A stretch of 64,000 nt of DNA from assembly GCF_007830035.1 (NCBI RefSeq), contig NZ_VLKN01000001.1, forward strand, positions 186,001-250,000. The letters are read 5' to 3'. The DNA comes from Luteimonas cucumeris. Its GTDB lineage: Bacteria; Pseudomonadota; Gammaproteobacteria; Xanthomonadales; Xanthomonadaceae. Shown here piece by piece: positions 20,056 through 28,566 of the stretch. The notes beneath the pieces were generated by a model that was not told the origin of the DNA, did not search any database, and worked only from the letters and a program-made list of their open reading frames with translations. Position 1 is the first letter of the stretch; every line of letters begins with the position of its first letter. A program made the position numbers and the translations under genes.

Positions 20056-20131
20056 GTGGGTTTTCCCTGGAAGTGCGACGAAGCTACCAGAAATCACCCG
20101 CCGATCCGTGCTGCGTCGCGGAAGCCCGCGT

Positions 20132-20752
20132 TCAGTTTCGCTGCACGCCCACCGGCAGGCGGTCGATGCGCCGCATCTCGGGATCGTCGAGCAGGCCAGG
20201 GTCGCGCAGCACGGCCAGCGCGAAATCGTGGACGTCGTTGCCCCAGAACAGCGTGCCGTCGATCGCCAGCGTCGGCACGCCGAACACGCCGGCGGCGAGC
20301 GCGGCGTCGGTGTTGGCACGCAGCGCCGCCTTGACCGCATCGCTGGACAGTTGCTCAGGCGCCACGCCCAGCGCCTGCATCACCGGCTGCAAGGCCGCCG
20401 CACTGTCGCCGGCCTGGCCCTGTGCCCAGATCCAGTCGTAGATCGCGGTGATCGCCGCGGGTGTATTGCCGGCGGCGATGCACAGGCGCAGTGCCGGGAT
20501 CGGGTTGAACGGATGTGCCGGCGGCGCACGCAGCGCGACGCCTTCGCGTCGCGCCTGCCACAGCACGTGGCGGTAGGTGAATTCGCGCTTGCCGGAAATC
20601 TCGGCCGGGCCTTTCTGGCCGTGCGCGTCGAGGATGGCGGCGAACAGGATCGGTACCGGCACCACCTCGCGCTCGGCCATCAGCGCACGCACTTTCGGCC
20701 AGTGCAGATAAGCAAATGGCGAGATGAAATCGAAGTACCAGGCGATGCTCAT
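20132..20752 (-). CDS. 2-hydroxychromene-2-carboxylate isomerase / DsbA-like (kappa-GST) protein
   Basis: A 206-residue cytosolic protein of the HCCA isomerase branch of the DsbA fold. WYFDFISPFAYLHWPKV at residues 5-21 has the S-P-F/Y catalytic motif, with Ser replacing the redox cysteine, and GVFGVPTLAIDG near 178 has the cis-Pro loop. Members use glutathione, as in naphthalene degradation or as kappa-class transferases. No aromatic-degradation genes surround it, so a general glutathione-linked role is as likely. It starts 16 bases after the DUF1761 gene stop. Confidence 0.88.
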   Translation of the reverse strand: MSIAWYFDFISPFAYLHWPKVRALMAEREVVPVPILFAAILDAHGQKGPAEISGKREFTYRHVLWQARREGVALRAPPAHPFNPIPALRLCIAAGNTPAAITAIYDWIWAQGQAGDSAAALQPVMQALGVAPEQLSSDAVKAALRANTDAALAAGVFGVPTLAIDGTLFWGNDVHDFALAVLRDPGLLDDPEMRRIDRLPVGVQRN

Positions 20753-20768
20753 CGGCGGTCCGATCGCA

Positions 20769-21161
20769 TCAGTGCCACAGGCCGAGAATCAGCCCGTACA
20801 GCGCGAACTGCAGCGTGTGGTAGCCGCCGTCGATCAGCCACAGCTTCAGCGAGCGGCCGGCGAACAGGTAGTTGATGCCGAAGCTCGTCGCCACCCAGCA
20901 CAGGCCTGCCGCGACACCGGCCGTCAACGCGAATTCCAGCGGCGGTTCCGGCCCGAGGAACACGGCGAATGCGGCGGCGGCGATCAGGCTCAGCACGAAG
21001 GCGCCGCCGAAGATGCGCGCCGGATGCCCGTTTGACTGGTGCATGTCGATACCGGCTTCGTGGCACCATGCGTTCTTGAACAAGGGCCCGTACCAGATCC
21101 CGCCCAGCACGAACGCCGACACGGCCGCTGCCAGCACCGCCCAATGGTTGATGCCATCCAT
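20769..21161 (-). CDS. DUF1761 small membrane protein
   Basis: A 130-residue protein with four predicted membrane helices (about residues 8-25, 50-70, 80-98 and 110-128). The start, INHWAVLAAAVSAFVLGGIWYGPLF, and the Trp-Tyr-Gly pattern are typical of DUF1761. No function is known to me. It is cotranscribed by position with the downstream isomerase-like gene and starts 60 bases after the amidohydrolase stop. Confidence 0.82.
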   Translation of the reverse strand: MDGINHWAVLAAAVSAFVLGGIWYGPLFKNAWCHEAGIDMHQSNGHPARIFGGAFVLSLIAAAAFAVFLGPEPPLEFALTAGVAAGLCWVATSFGINYLFAGRSLKLWLIDGGYHTLQFALYGLILGLWH

Positions 21162-21221
21162 CCTCGCCTCCCGGCAGTGTCGATCCCCGTCGTCGAGCTT
21201 ACGCCAGCGCCATGTCTGAGG

Positions 21222-22547
21222 TCAGCGCACGCTCGCTGGATAGGCCCGCGGCAGGTCGCCAGCCTCGGCGGACGGCGCCTCGCGCAGGTAGCGGTCGCGC
21301 AGTTCGGTCTGGCGGCTGCGCATCGGCATCGCCCGCCCGCCCAGCCAGACCTGTTGCGCCAGGCTGCCCAGTTCCAGCGGGTCGCCGCTCCATAGCACCA
21401 GATCGGCGAGCTTGCCCGGCGCGATGCTGCCGAGGCGGTCGCCGACGCCGAGCGCCTCCGCCGGCACGCGGGTCAGACCGGCCAGGCCGTCTTCCCACGG
21501 CAGGCCGTTGGCAACGGCATTGCCGGCCAACTGCCGCAGCTTGCGTGCCTGGTGCGAATCGCCGAGGGTGAAGCCGACGGTGACGTTGGCCGCGCGCAAC
21601 CTGGCCGCGTTCTCGAGCGTTGCGTTGATCTGGTCGAAATCCGACGGCAGGTTGGTCAGGGGATTGACGAATACCGGCACGCGCGCGGCGGCCAGTTCCG
21701 GCGCCAGCTTCCAGGCCTCGGCGCCGCCGGCGATGGCGATGCGCACGTCGTGGCGCTGCGACCAGCGCAGGAGCTGGCGGATGTCCGCGGCGCGGTTGAC
21801 GCTGACTATCACGCGCCCGCCGCCGCCGAGGTAACGCGCCAGCGTGCTGCGTCCGGCCGGCGTCAGCAGCGCCATGTGCGAATCCTGCGGAATGCGCCCG
21901 CGCACTTCGTCGATCAGTTGGTCCAGCAACATCCATTGCGCCGCACGCGAACTGCCGGTGAGCCCGGCGCCATCGCTGCCCAGCTGCACGAACAGCACGC
22001 GCGGGCCGGTCGGATCGGGACTGCCGTCCAGGCGCATCACCGCGCCCTGGCCGCCGATGATCGAACCGCCGGCGGCGCTGCCAGCGCCGAGCAGGGTGAA
22101 GCCGATGCCTTCCACGCGCGCGACCGGCAGCAACACCGAGTCGGGGTTGTAGGCCAGGGTCACGTCGAATTCCGGTCGCACCACCATGTCCTTGGCGTTC
22201 TGGCCCAGCGCCAGCGAGCTGTCGGTGGTGGCGTCCTCGCCGGAGACCTCGTCGATGCCGATCTCGGTGATGCCGCCGAACAGCGCCGGCGTCAGCGACT
22301 TGCCCTGCGCGTCGATCACCTGCGCAGTGCCGGCGGCAAGCGCGCTGCCGACCGCGGCGATCCTGCCGTTGCGGACCAGCACGTCGGTGTTCTGCAGCGT
22401 GCCGCGCGCGGTGGCGGTGTGGACGGTGGCGTTGCGGATCAGCAGGTCCTGTGCAAACGCGGATACCGGCATGCATGCCAGCGCAAGGACGAGAACGATG
22501 CCCAGCCCCCGTTCCGCTGCGCGGCGAGGGAAAAACCGGCGGCTCAC
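21222..22547 (-). CDS. Secreted amidohydrolase-like protein lacking the HxH metal motif
   Basis: A 441-residue exported protein starting at GTG 22547. The GTG overlaps the TGA of the preceding amidohydrolase in GTGA, a classical coupling arrangement, and gives a signal peptide ending VSAFAQ. The composite beta-sandwich elements are present (LLIRNATVHTATARG, VLVRNGRIAAVG, and LGSIAPGKLADLVLWSGDPLE at the C-terminus). Where active relatives have DxHxH, this protein reads TPALFGGITEIGIDE, so the two metal-binding His are missing. It is probably a non-catalytic partner subunit of its neighbour, or an enzyme with altered chemistry. Confidence 0.85.
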   Translation of the reverse strand: MSRRFFPRRAAERGLGIVLVLALACMPVSAFAQDLLIRNATVHTATARGTLQNTDVLVRNGRIAAVGSALAAGTAQVIDAQGKSLTPALFGGITEIGIDEVSGEDATTDSSLALGQNAKDMVVRPEFDVTLAYNPDSVLLPVARVEGIGFTLLGAGSAAGGSIIGGQGAVMRLDGSPDPTGPRVLFVQLGSDGAGLTGSSRAAQWMLLDQLIDEVRGRIPQDSHMALLTPAGRSTLARYLGGGGRVIVSVNRAADIRQLLRWSQRHDVRIAIAGGAEAWKLAPELAAARVPVFVNPLTNLPSDFDQINATLENAARLRAANVTVGFTLGDSHQARKLRQLAGNAVANGLPWEDGLAGLTRVPAEALGVGDRLGSIAPGKLADLVLWSGDPLELGSLAQQVWLGGRAMPMRSRQTELRDRYLREAPSAEAGDLPRAYPASVR

Positions 22548-23944
22548 AGCACACCTCCGATCGCACCATCCTGCCCCAGCATGAAATCCGACTTCGGTTG
22601 CCGCGAAGCATCGTTGCGGTCGTACACGCGCGCTCCATCCACGTAGACCTGCTCGGCATGCGCGTAGACGCTGAAGGGATTGCCGTTCCACAGCACCACG
22701 TCGGCCATCTTGCCCGCCTCCAGCGTGCCGGTCTGTCCGTCGATGCCCATCGCCTTGGCCGGATTGGCGGTCAGCCACAGGATCGCGTGTTCGGGCGTGA
22801 TCTCGATGCCGGCGCGTTTGGCATTCGCCATTGCCTTGGCGGCTTCCTGGTTGAGGCGCTGGATGCCTTCCTCGGAATCGGAGTGCACGATCGCGCAGCC
22901 GTTCTTCGGCCGGTCGACCAGCGCGATGTTTTCCTGGATGCCGTCGAAGGCTTCCATCTTGAAGCCCCACCAGTCGGCCCACAGCGCGCCGCACACGCCT
23001 TCGGCGGCGAGCCGGTCGGCGATCTTGTAGGCCTCCACGCCGTGGTGGAACGCGGCGACCTTGAAGCCGAACTCCCTGGCCAGATCGAGCATCGTGGTCA
23101 TCTCGTCGGCGCGATAGCAGTGGATGTGCACCTTGATGTCGCCGTTGATCGCAGCGGCCAGCGTGTCCAGCTTGAGGTCGCGCTTGCCGTTGTCCTTGTC
23201 GCCTTCACTCTCGCCGCCGGACTTGTTCTTCTTCAGGTATTCGGCGGCATCGATGAACGCGGCGCGATAGCCGGCGACGTTGGCCATGCGCGTCGCCGGG
23301 CCGCCCTTCTGCCCGTACACGCGCTTGGGGTTTTCGCCGCAGGCCATCTTCATGCCCCACGGCGCGTCGGGAAATTTCATGCCCTGGTAGGACGTCGACG
23401 GCACGTTCTTCAAGGTCACGCCGCGGCCGCCAACCAGGTTTGCCGAACCTGGCAGCACCTGCAGCGTGGTGATGCCGCCGGCCATCGCGGCGAGGAAGCC
23501 GGGATCCTGCGGCCACACCGAGTGTTCGGCCCACACATTCGCCGTGACCGGGCCGGTCATCTCGTTGCCGTCGCTGTGCGCGCTGACGCCGGGGCTGGGA
23601 TACACGCCCAGGTGCGAGTGGATGTCGATCAGGCCCGGCGTCACCCATTTGCCGCGGCCATCGACGCGGGTGGCGTCGGCGGACGCGGGCAGGTTGCTGC
23701 CGATCGCTTCTATCCTGCCGCCGCGCAGCAGCACATCGGCGCCTTCGAGGCGTTCACCGGTGCCGGTGAGGATGGTCGCGCCGGAAATCAGCACCGGCGC
23801 CGCGGTGATCGGCCGGTAGGTGCTGGGGTACGGGTCGTCGGTGAAACGCGATCTGGCGGCCGCATCCGGTTGACTGCCCGTACCGGTATGCGCGCAGCCG
23901 ACGAGGAGGACCGTGCCGAGCACGGCGATCAAAGGTTTGAGCAT
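22544..23944 (-). CDS. Amidohydrolase lipoprotein (imidazolonepropionase-like)
   Basis: A 466-residue predicted lipoprotein, with lipobox LLVGC (Cys near residue 17) when started at ATG 23944. The metal site is complete: DIHSHLG near residue 106 (HxH), HIHCY near 275, AFHHGVEAY near 300 and VHSDSE near 350 (Asp). The C-terminal TGTLEAGKMADVVLWNGNPF is the usual closing strand. Such enzymes hydrolyse C-N bonds in cyclic amides or dipeptides. The substrate is unknown. It is translationally coupled to the metal-less paralogue downstream and divergent from amn with 109 bases between. Confidence 0.9.
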   Translation of the reverse strand: MLKPLIAVLGTVLLVGCAHTGTGSQPDAAARSRFTDDPYPSTYRPITAAPVLISGATILTGTGERLEGADVLLRGGRIEAIGSNLPASADATRVDGRGKWVTPGLIDIHSHLGVYPSPGVSAHSDGNEMTGPVTANVWAEHSVWPQDPGFLAAMAGGITTLQVLPGSANLVGGRGVTLKNVPSTSYQGMKFPDAPWGMKMACGENPKRVYGQKGGPATRMANVAGYRAAFIDAAEYLKKNKSGGESEGDKDNGKRDLKLDTLAAAINGDIKVHIHCYRADEMTTMLDLAREFGFKVAAFHHGVEAYKIADRLAAEGVCGALWADWWGFKMEAFDGIQENIALVDRPKNGCAIVHSDSEEGIQRLNQEAAKAMANAKRAGIEITPEHAILWLTANPAKAMGIDGQTGTLEAGKMADVVLWNGNPFSVYAHAEQVYVDGARVYDRNDASRQPKSDFMLGQDGAIGGVL

Positions 23945-24053
23945 GGCGATGCATCCCCTGCAGCGAACCGGAACCGTAGCCCGCGGCGGCGTCGCTGCCA
24001 AGCATGACGATGGTCATGGACGACGTGACAGAATGGAGCGCACTGGAGGACGC

Positions 24054-24830
24054 ATGAAAGAGAAACAACAGATCGTCGACAACTGGCTGCCGCGTTATAC
24101 CGGCGTGCCGCTGGATGGCTTCGGTGAACACATCCTGCTGACCAATTTTGGTGGCTACCTCGGCCACTTCAGCCGTCTGACCGGCGCCGAAGTCGTCGGC
24201 ATCGATCGGCCGATGCCCAGCGCCACCGCCGACGGCATCACCATGATCAACTTCGGCATGGGCAGCCCCAACGCGGCGACGCTGATGGACCTGCTGTCCG
24301 CGATCGCGCCCAAGGCGGTGCTGTTCCTGGGCAAGTGCGGCGGGCTGAAGAAGAAGAATTCGCTGGGCGACCTGATCCTGCCGATCGCCGCGATCCGCGG
24401 CGAAGGCACCTCCGACGACTACCTGCCGCCGCAGGTGCCGGCGCTGCCGGCGTTCGCGCTGCAGCGCGCGGTCTCGACCATGATCCGCGACCTCGGCCAC
24501 GATTACTGGACCGGCACCGTCTACACCACCAACCGCCGCGTCTGGGAGCACGACGACGCCTTCAAGGAGCGGTTGCGGGTGATGCGCTGCATGGCCATCG
24601 ACATGGAAACGGCGACGATCTTCGCCGCCGGTTTCGCCAACCGCATTCCCTGCGGCGCGCTGCTGCTGGTCTCCGACCAGCCGATGATTCCCGAAGGCGT
24701 CAAGACCGAAGCCAGCGATGCCAGGGTCAGCGCGGAATTCGTCGAGCGGCACATCCAGGTCGGCATCGAGGCGCTGCGGCTGATCCGTCGACACGGCAAG
24801 TCGGTGCGGCACCTGCGCTTCGATGAATAA
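24054..24830 (+). CDS. amn: AMP nucleosidase, short form
   Basis: A 258-residue phosphorylase-fold protein that should split AMP into adenine and ribose 5-phosphate. FGMGSPNAATLMDLL near residue 65, LFLGKCGGL near 92 and MAIDMETATIFAAGF near 183 are the nucleoside-phosphorylase superfamily motifs. It lacks the N-terminal domain of E. coli Amn (484 residues); the short form is known from Bacteroidetes and xanthomonads. TGGAGGA at 24044-24050 precedes ATG 24054 well. The stop overlaps the GNAT gene start by eight bases. Confidence 0.87.
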   Translation: MKEKQQIVDNWLPRYTGVPLDGFGEHILLTNFGGYLGHFSRLTGAEVVGIDRPMPSATADGITMINFGMGSPNAATLMDLLSAIAPKAVLFLGKCGGLKKKNSLGDLILPIAAIRGEGTSDDYLPPQVPALPAFALQRAVSTMIRDLGHDYWTGTVYTTNRRVWEHDDAFKERLRVMRCMAIDMETATIFAAGFANRIPCGALLLVSDQPMIPEGVKTEASDARVSAEFVERHIQVGIEALRLIRRHGKSVRHLRFDE

Positions 24831-25395
24831 CGAGATGAGTAGTGCCGTAGCCGCCGAGGTGGAGGATGGCGTCGACATCCGGCGTTGCCTGCCGGGCGAC
24901 GAGGCGCGCTTGTCGGCGGTGGGCGGCGCGACCTTCCTCGACACGTTCGCAGGCGTGCTGGCGGGCGACGACATCCTCGGGCATTGCGAACGGCAGCATG
25001 CGGTGCAGCGCTATGCCGCATGGCTGGCGGATCCACACTGCGCGTTGTGGCTGGCGGAAGCGCGTCCCGGCAATGCGCCGATCGGCTTCGCGATGCTGTC
25101 GCCGCCGGACCTGCCGAGCGTGCCGACGCAGGCCGGCGACGTCGAGCTCAAGCGGATCTACCTGCTGCATCGCTTCCACGGCGGCGGCCATGGCGCACGC
25201 CTGATGCAGGCGGCCATTGGCGAGGCGCGTGTGCGTGGCGCCGGGCGCCTGCTGCTCGGCGTTTATGCGAAGAACGAACGTGCGCTGGCGTTCTATGCGC
25301 GCAAGGGATTTGTGCCGATCGGCGAACGGCGCTTCCGCGTCGGCGACAACGAATACGAGGACCGCATCCTCGCCCTGGATCTTGTCGCCGCCTAG
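24823..25395 (+). CDS. GNAT family N-acetyltransferase
   Basis: A 190-residue acyl-CoA-dependent acetyltransferase. VELKRIYLLHRFHGGGHGARLMQAA near residue 107 contains the acetyl-CoA loop (Q/RxxGxG/A variant RFHGGGHGA) after the central beta-strand, and NERALAFYARKGFVPIGER near 150 is motif B. The acceptor cannot be deduced. ATG 24823 overlaps the end of amn by eight bases, which suggests coupling; ATG 24835 is an alternative. Confidence 0.88.
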   Translation: MNNEMSSAVAAEVEDGVDIRRCLPGDEARLSAVGGATFLDTFAGVLAGDDILGHCERQHAVQRYAAWLADPHCALWLAEARPGNAPIGFAMLSPPDLPSVPTQAGDVELKRIYLLHRFHGGGHGARLMQAAIGEARVRGAGRLLLGVYAKNERALAFYARKGFVPIGERRFRVGDNEYEDRILALDLVAA

Positions 25396-25488
25396 GCGGG
25401 CTTGAGCCCGCCCTGCCTGCTGCCGCACGCGCAGAGTCGATGCAGCCGGTTGGCGTATGCTCCGCACTTTCGGCCAGAGGAGAGATGC

Positions 25489-25902
25489 ATGGCAGTCCAG
25501 ACCTATTCCGGCAGTTGTCATTGCGGCAACGTCCGTTTCGAAGCCGACATCGATCTCGCCGAAGGCAGCGGCAAGTGCAACTGCTCGATCTGCAGCAAGA
25601 CGCGCAACTGGAGCGTCAGCGTCAAGCCGGAGGGCTTCCGCCTGCTCAGCGACGAACAGGCAACGACGGACTACCAGTTCAATACCCAGTCGGTGCACTG
25701 GCCGTTCTGCAGGACCTGCGGCGTGCGTGCCTACGGCCATGGCGATATTCCCGAAGTCGGCGGCAAGTTCGTGTCCATCAGCGTGGCCTGCCTCGACGAC
25801 GTCACGCCCGAGCAGAAGGCCGCGCTGGCGGTGCGTTATGCCGACGGCGGCAACAACAACTGGTGGAATGAACCCAGCGACGCCGAGAAGCAGTACCTGT
25901 AA
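25489..25902 (+). CDS. GFA family zinc protein (glutathione-dependent formaldehyde-activating-like / CENP-V)
   Basis: A 137-residue protein with the GFA zinc ligands in place: CxC at Cys10 and Cys12, CxCxxC at Cys30, Cys32 and Cys35, and CxxC at Cys74 and Cys77. The family name comes from an enzyme proposed to join formaldehyde and glutathione, but most members are uncharacterised and the window already has frmA/fghA elsewhere. AGAGGAGA at 25476-25483 is a good ribosome-binding site for ATG 25489. The gene lies 93 bases after the GNAT gene and 28 before DUF924. Confidence 0.9.
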   Translation: MAVQTYSGSCHCGNVRFEADIDLAEGSGKCNCSICSKTRNWSVSVKPEGFRLLSDEQATTDYQFNTQSVHWPFCRTCGVRAYGHGDIPEVGGKFVSISVACLDDVTPEQKAALAVRYADGGNNNWWNEPSDAEKQYL

Positions 25903-25930
25903 CGGGGAGTCCGGATTGCGAGATTGGATG

Positions 25931-26467
25931 ATGAAGGTTACGCCCGCCGAGGTGATCGGCTTCTGGCGCGAAGCCGGCTACGGGAAATGGTTCGCACGCA
26001 ACGAGGCTTTCGATGCCGACCTGCGCGGACGCTTTGAGGCCGCGCACTTCGCCGCATCGCGTCGTGAACTGGAAGCCTGGATGGACAGTGCCGAAGGCGC
26101 GCTGGCGCTGTTGATCCTGCTGGACCAGTTTCCGCGCAACTGCTTTCGCGGCAGCGGGCACGCATACGCGACCGATCCGCTGGCGCGGCATTACGCCGGC
26201 CGCGCGATCGCGGCGGGCTTCGACATGGCGATCGAACCGGAATTACGGGTGTTCTGCTACCTGCCGTTCGAGCATTCCGAAGACATGGCCGACCAGCAGC
26301 GTTCGGTGGAGCTGGCGCGCGGCCTGGACGAGGGCTTCATGAAATACGCGATCGCCCATCGCGACGTGATCGCCCGATTCGGGCGTTTCCCGCATCGCAA
26401 TCGCGAGCTGGGACGGCTCAGCACCGCTGAAGAGCAGGCCTATCTCGATGCCGGCGGCGGCTTCTGA
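25931..26467 (+). CDS. DUF924 family protein
   Basis: A 178-residue helical protein beginning MKVTPAEVIGFWREAGYGKWF. LLILLDQFPRNCFRG near residue 60, FCYLPFEHSEDMADQ near 110 and IARFGRFPHRNRELGR near 150 are the conserved blocks of DUF924, whose predicted fold is TPR-like. Function is unknown. The start is uncertain: ATG 25928 and 25931 are adjacent, while GGGGAG at 25904-25909 is better spaced for a TTG at 25916 in the same frame. It follows the GFA gene closely and may be cotranscribed. Confidence 0.85.
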   Translation: MKVTPAEVIGFWREAGYGKWFARNEAFDADLRGRFEAAHFAASRRELEAWMDSAEGALALLILLDQFPRNCFRGSGHAYATDPLARHYAGRAIAAGFDMAIEPELRVFCYLPFEHSEDMADQQRSVELARGLDEGFMKYAIAHRDVIARFGRFPHRNRELGRLSTAEEQAYLDAGGGF

Positions 26468-26615
26468 GCGCGCGACGGAGTAACGTACTGAGCAGGGCTG
26501 CAGGCTCGCCAGAAAATTGCCTGCGTAAGTGCCCGTCGTAGCGTGCGCTGCGCGCACGAATCGCGATATCACCTCGTTCGGATACCCACAGTTCCAAAAC
26601 GCGTTGGCGGCCTGC

Positions 26616-27545
26616 TCAATAGCGCGGCAGCGACGCATCCACGTCGTTCGCCCAGGCGTCGATACCGCCTTCGACGTTGTAGACGTCGCTGAAGCCGAGT
26701 CCACGGAAGTGTTCCGCAGCCTGCGCACTGCGGCCGCCGTGATGGCAGAGGAACGCCAGCGCGGTGTTCTTCGGCAGTGCGCGCAGGCGTTCGATGCCGT
26801 CGCCATCGAGCGTTTCGAATGCCACCGCGACGGCCGCCTGCGCGCGCTCGTCCGGCGGGCGCACGTCGACCAGGGTTAGCGAGCCGTCGGCGATGCGCGC
26901 ATTCGCCTCGCCCGGCGACAACGCGCGCACGGGGCTTGGCGCATTCGGATTGTCGATCACCAGGCCACGGCCGCGTGCATCGTCGGCCCAGTCGATGGTC
27001 AGGCCATCGGCGCGACGCGCACCGGCCACGTCGAACTGCACGCGCACGCCTTCGACTTCGGCGGTGACCGCGTTGGGATCGTCCTGCGCCAGCTGCAGGC
27101 GGGTACGGAAGTTCTTGTCGATCTCCAGCTTCACCACCACCTCGCCGCCGGCATCGTCGATGGCGTCGCGCAGCATCTTGGCCGCGGCCGGTGTGAGGTT
27201 GATGACCGGCGGGGTGCGGTCCGGCGGTGGCAGGCCCAGCGCGCCATGCAATTCACCGCTGTTGGCCATCTGCTCGATGATGTCGCTGCCGCCGACCAGT
27301 TGCCCGTCGATGTACAGCTGCGGGATGGTCGGCCAGTCGCCGTAGGCCTTGATGCCTTCGCGGATCTCGTCGTCGGCCAGTACGTCGCTGTGCGCGTAGT
27401 CGACGCCGAGCGCATCCAGCGCACCCACGGCCTTGGCCGAGAAACCGCATTGCGGCGCGGCCGGCGAGCCTTTCATGAACAGCACGACGCGGTTGGATTG
27501 CAGCAGCGTCTCGATGCGTTGGCGCAGGGCGGGGTCGAGGGCCAT
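26616..27545 (-). CDS. Monothiol glutaredoxin fused to a degenerate A-type scaffold domain and a rhodanese domain
   Basis: A 309-residue three-domain cytosolic protein. Residues 1-107 are a Grx4/GrxD-type monothiol glutaredoxin with CGFS at 33-36 and WPTIPQLYIDG, which binds Fe-S clusters with glutathione. Residues about 112-195 (VINLTPAAAKMLRDAIDDAG to GLVIDNPN) resemble an IscA/HesB A-type carrier but have no cysteines. Residues about 205-309 are a rhodanese domain with active-site loop CHHGGRS (Cys267). The fusion links Fe-S transfer with sulfur transfer in one chain. It stands alone between convergent and divergent neighbours. Confidence 0.9.
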   Translation of the reverse strand: MALDPALRQRIETLLQSNRVVLFMKGSPAAPQCGFSAKAVGALDALGVDYAHSDVLADDEIREGIKAYGDWPTIPQLYIDGQLVGGSDIIEQMANSGELHGALGLPPPDRTPPVINLTPAAAKMLRDAIDDAGGEVVVKLEIDKNFRTRLQLAQDDPNAVTAEVEGVRVQFDVAGARRADGLTIDWADDARGRGLVIDNPNAPSPVRALSPGEANARIADGSLTLVDVRPPDERAQAAVAVAFETLDGDGIERLRALPKNTALAFLCHHGGRSAQAAEHFRGLGFSDVYNVEGGIDAWANDVDASLPRY

Positions 27546-27688
27546 CTTGGCGATCCGGCTCGGGGAAACCGCATTTTACGCCTCCGCCTGCTTCCCCGCT
27601 CACATCGCTTTCGCGGCGATCGCGTCGGTGGAGAGGGCGCGAGTGAAACCCACTCGGGCGACTTCGGCCTGCATGGCATCATGCCGCC

Positions 27689-28507
27689 ATGGACGTCCAC
27701 CGCCCGCCGCGTCGCCCGCATGCCTGGTGGCTGTTCCTGGCCGTGTCGCAGTCGATCGTGTTCGCGATCTGGTGGCGTTATGGCTGGCGCATCGGACTGC
27801 CGGTACTACTGTTGTCGCACCTGCCGTTCGTGTGGGGCACGTTGTGGCCGCGATCGCGCCTGTTCGCGCCGGTGCTGGCACGATTGCCGACCGATGAGCC
27901 ATGCGTGTGGCTGACCATCGACGATGGCCCGTCCGACGACACGCCGGCGTTGCTGGATATGCTCGAGGCGCACGGCGCGAAGGCGACCTTTTTCCTGGTC
28001 GGCGAACGCGCCGCGGCCCGGCCGCAACTGGTGCGCGAGATCGCGCGACGCGGACACGGCATCGGCAACCACAGCGCCACGCATCCATCGGCCTGGTTCT
28101 GGGCACTGGGGCCGCGGCGGATGCGCGCGGAAATCGAGCGTTGCCAAGCGGTTCTACAAGAACTCACCGATGTCACGCCGCGCTGGTTCCGCGCCGTGGT
28201 CGGCATGGCCAATCCATTCGTGTCGGCGCCGTTGCGCGACCTGAGCCTGGCGCGCGCGGCGTGGAGCACGCGCGGGTTCGACGCGGTCGACGGCGATCCT
28301 GCCGCCATCGTCGCGCGAATCGAACGCGGGCTGTCGCCGGGCGCGATCGTCCTGTTGCACGAAGGCGCGCGCCACGGGCGCAATGTCGAAACGATCGGAT
28401 TGCTGCTGCAGCGGCTGGACGCGCTGGGTTATCGAACGGTGCTGCCGGAAGAGCTGGACTTCACGTCGATGCTGGTGGGCGCGGCGACGGAGCGTCGTCC
28501 CGTCTGA
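27689..28507 (+). CDS. Polysaccharide deacetylase (NodB-like) family protein with N-terminal membrane helices
   Basis: A 272-residue protein. Residues 15-50 hold two hydrophobic helices, so it is probably anchored in the inner membrane. The NodB domain starts with LTIDDGPSDDTPALLD near residue 75 (the DD pair) and GNHSATHPSAW near 125 (HxxxH metal ligands). The usual RPPxG block is altered to FRAVVGMANPF. LLHEGARHG near 215 is the catalytic-His motif. It may remove acetyl groups from a glycan or glycolipid headgroup. No sugar pathway genes adjoin, so the substrate is open. Confidence 0.87.
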   Translation: MDVHRPPRRPHAWWLFLAVSQSIVFAIWWRYGWRIGLPVLLLSHLPFVWGTLWPRSRLFAPVLARLPTDEPCVWLTIDDGPSDDTPALLDMLEAHGAKATFFLVGERAAARPQLVREIARRGHGIGNHSATHPSAWFWALGPRRMRAEIERCQAVLQELTDVTPRWFRAVVGMANPFVSAPLRDLSLARAAWSTRGFDAVDGDPAAIVARIERGLSPGAIVLLHEGARHGRNVETIGLLLQRLDALGYRTVLPEELDFTSMLVGAATERRPV

Positions 28508-28566
28508 GCCATTCGATGCGGCGGCACGACATCCTCTGCAAGCGAGCGAAGCGTGTTTGCGATGGT

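Noticed and set aside
21222-22547. Metal-less amidohydrolase as a pseudogene
   Set aside because: The frame is intact over 441 codons, it keeps its signal peptide and domain ends, and its start is coupled to the upstream gene, so it is more probably functional.
26468-26615. RNA gene in the 148-base gap between DUF924 and the glutaredoxin fusion
   Set aside because: I could fold no cloverleaf or conserved RNA element, and no promoter or terminator is evident.
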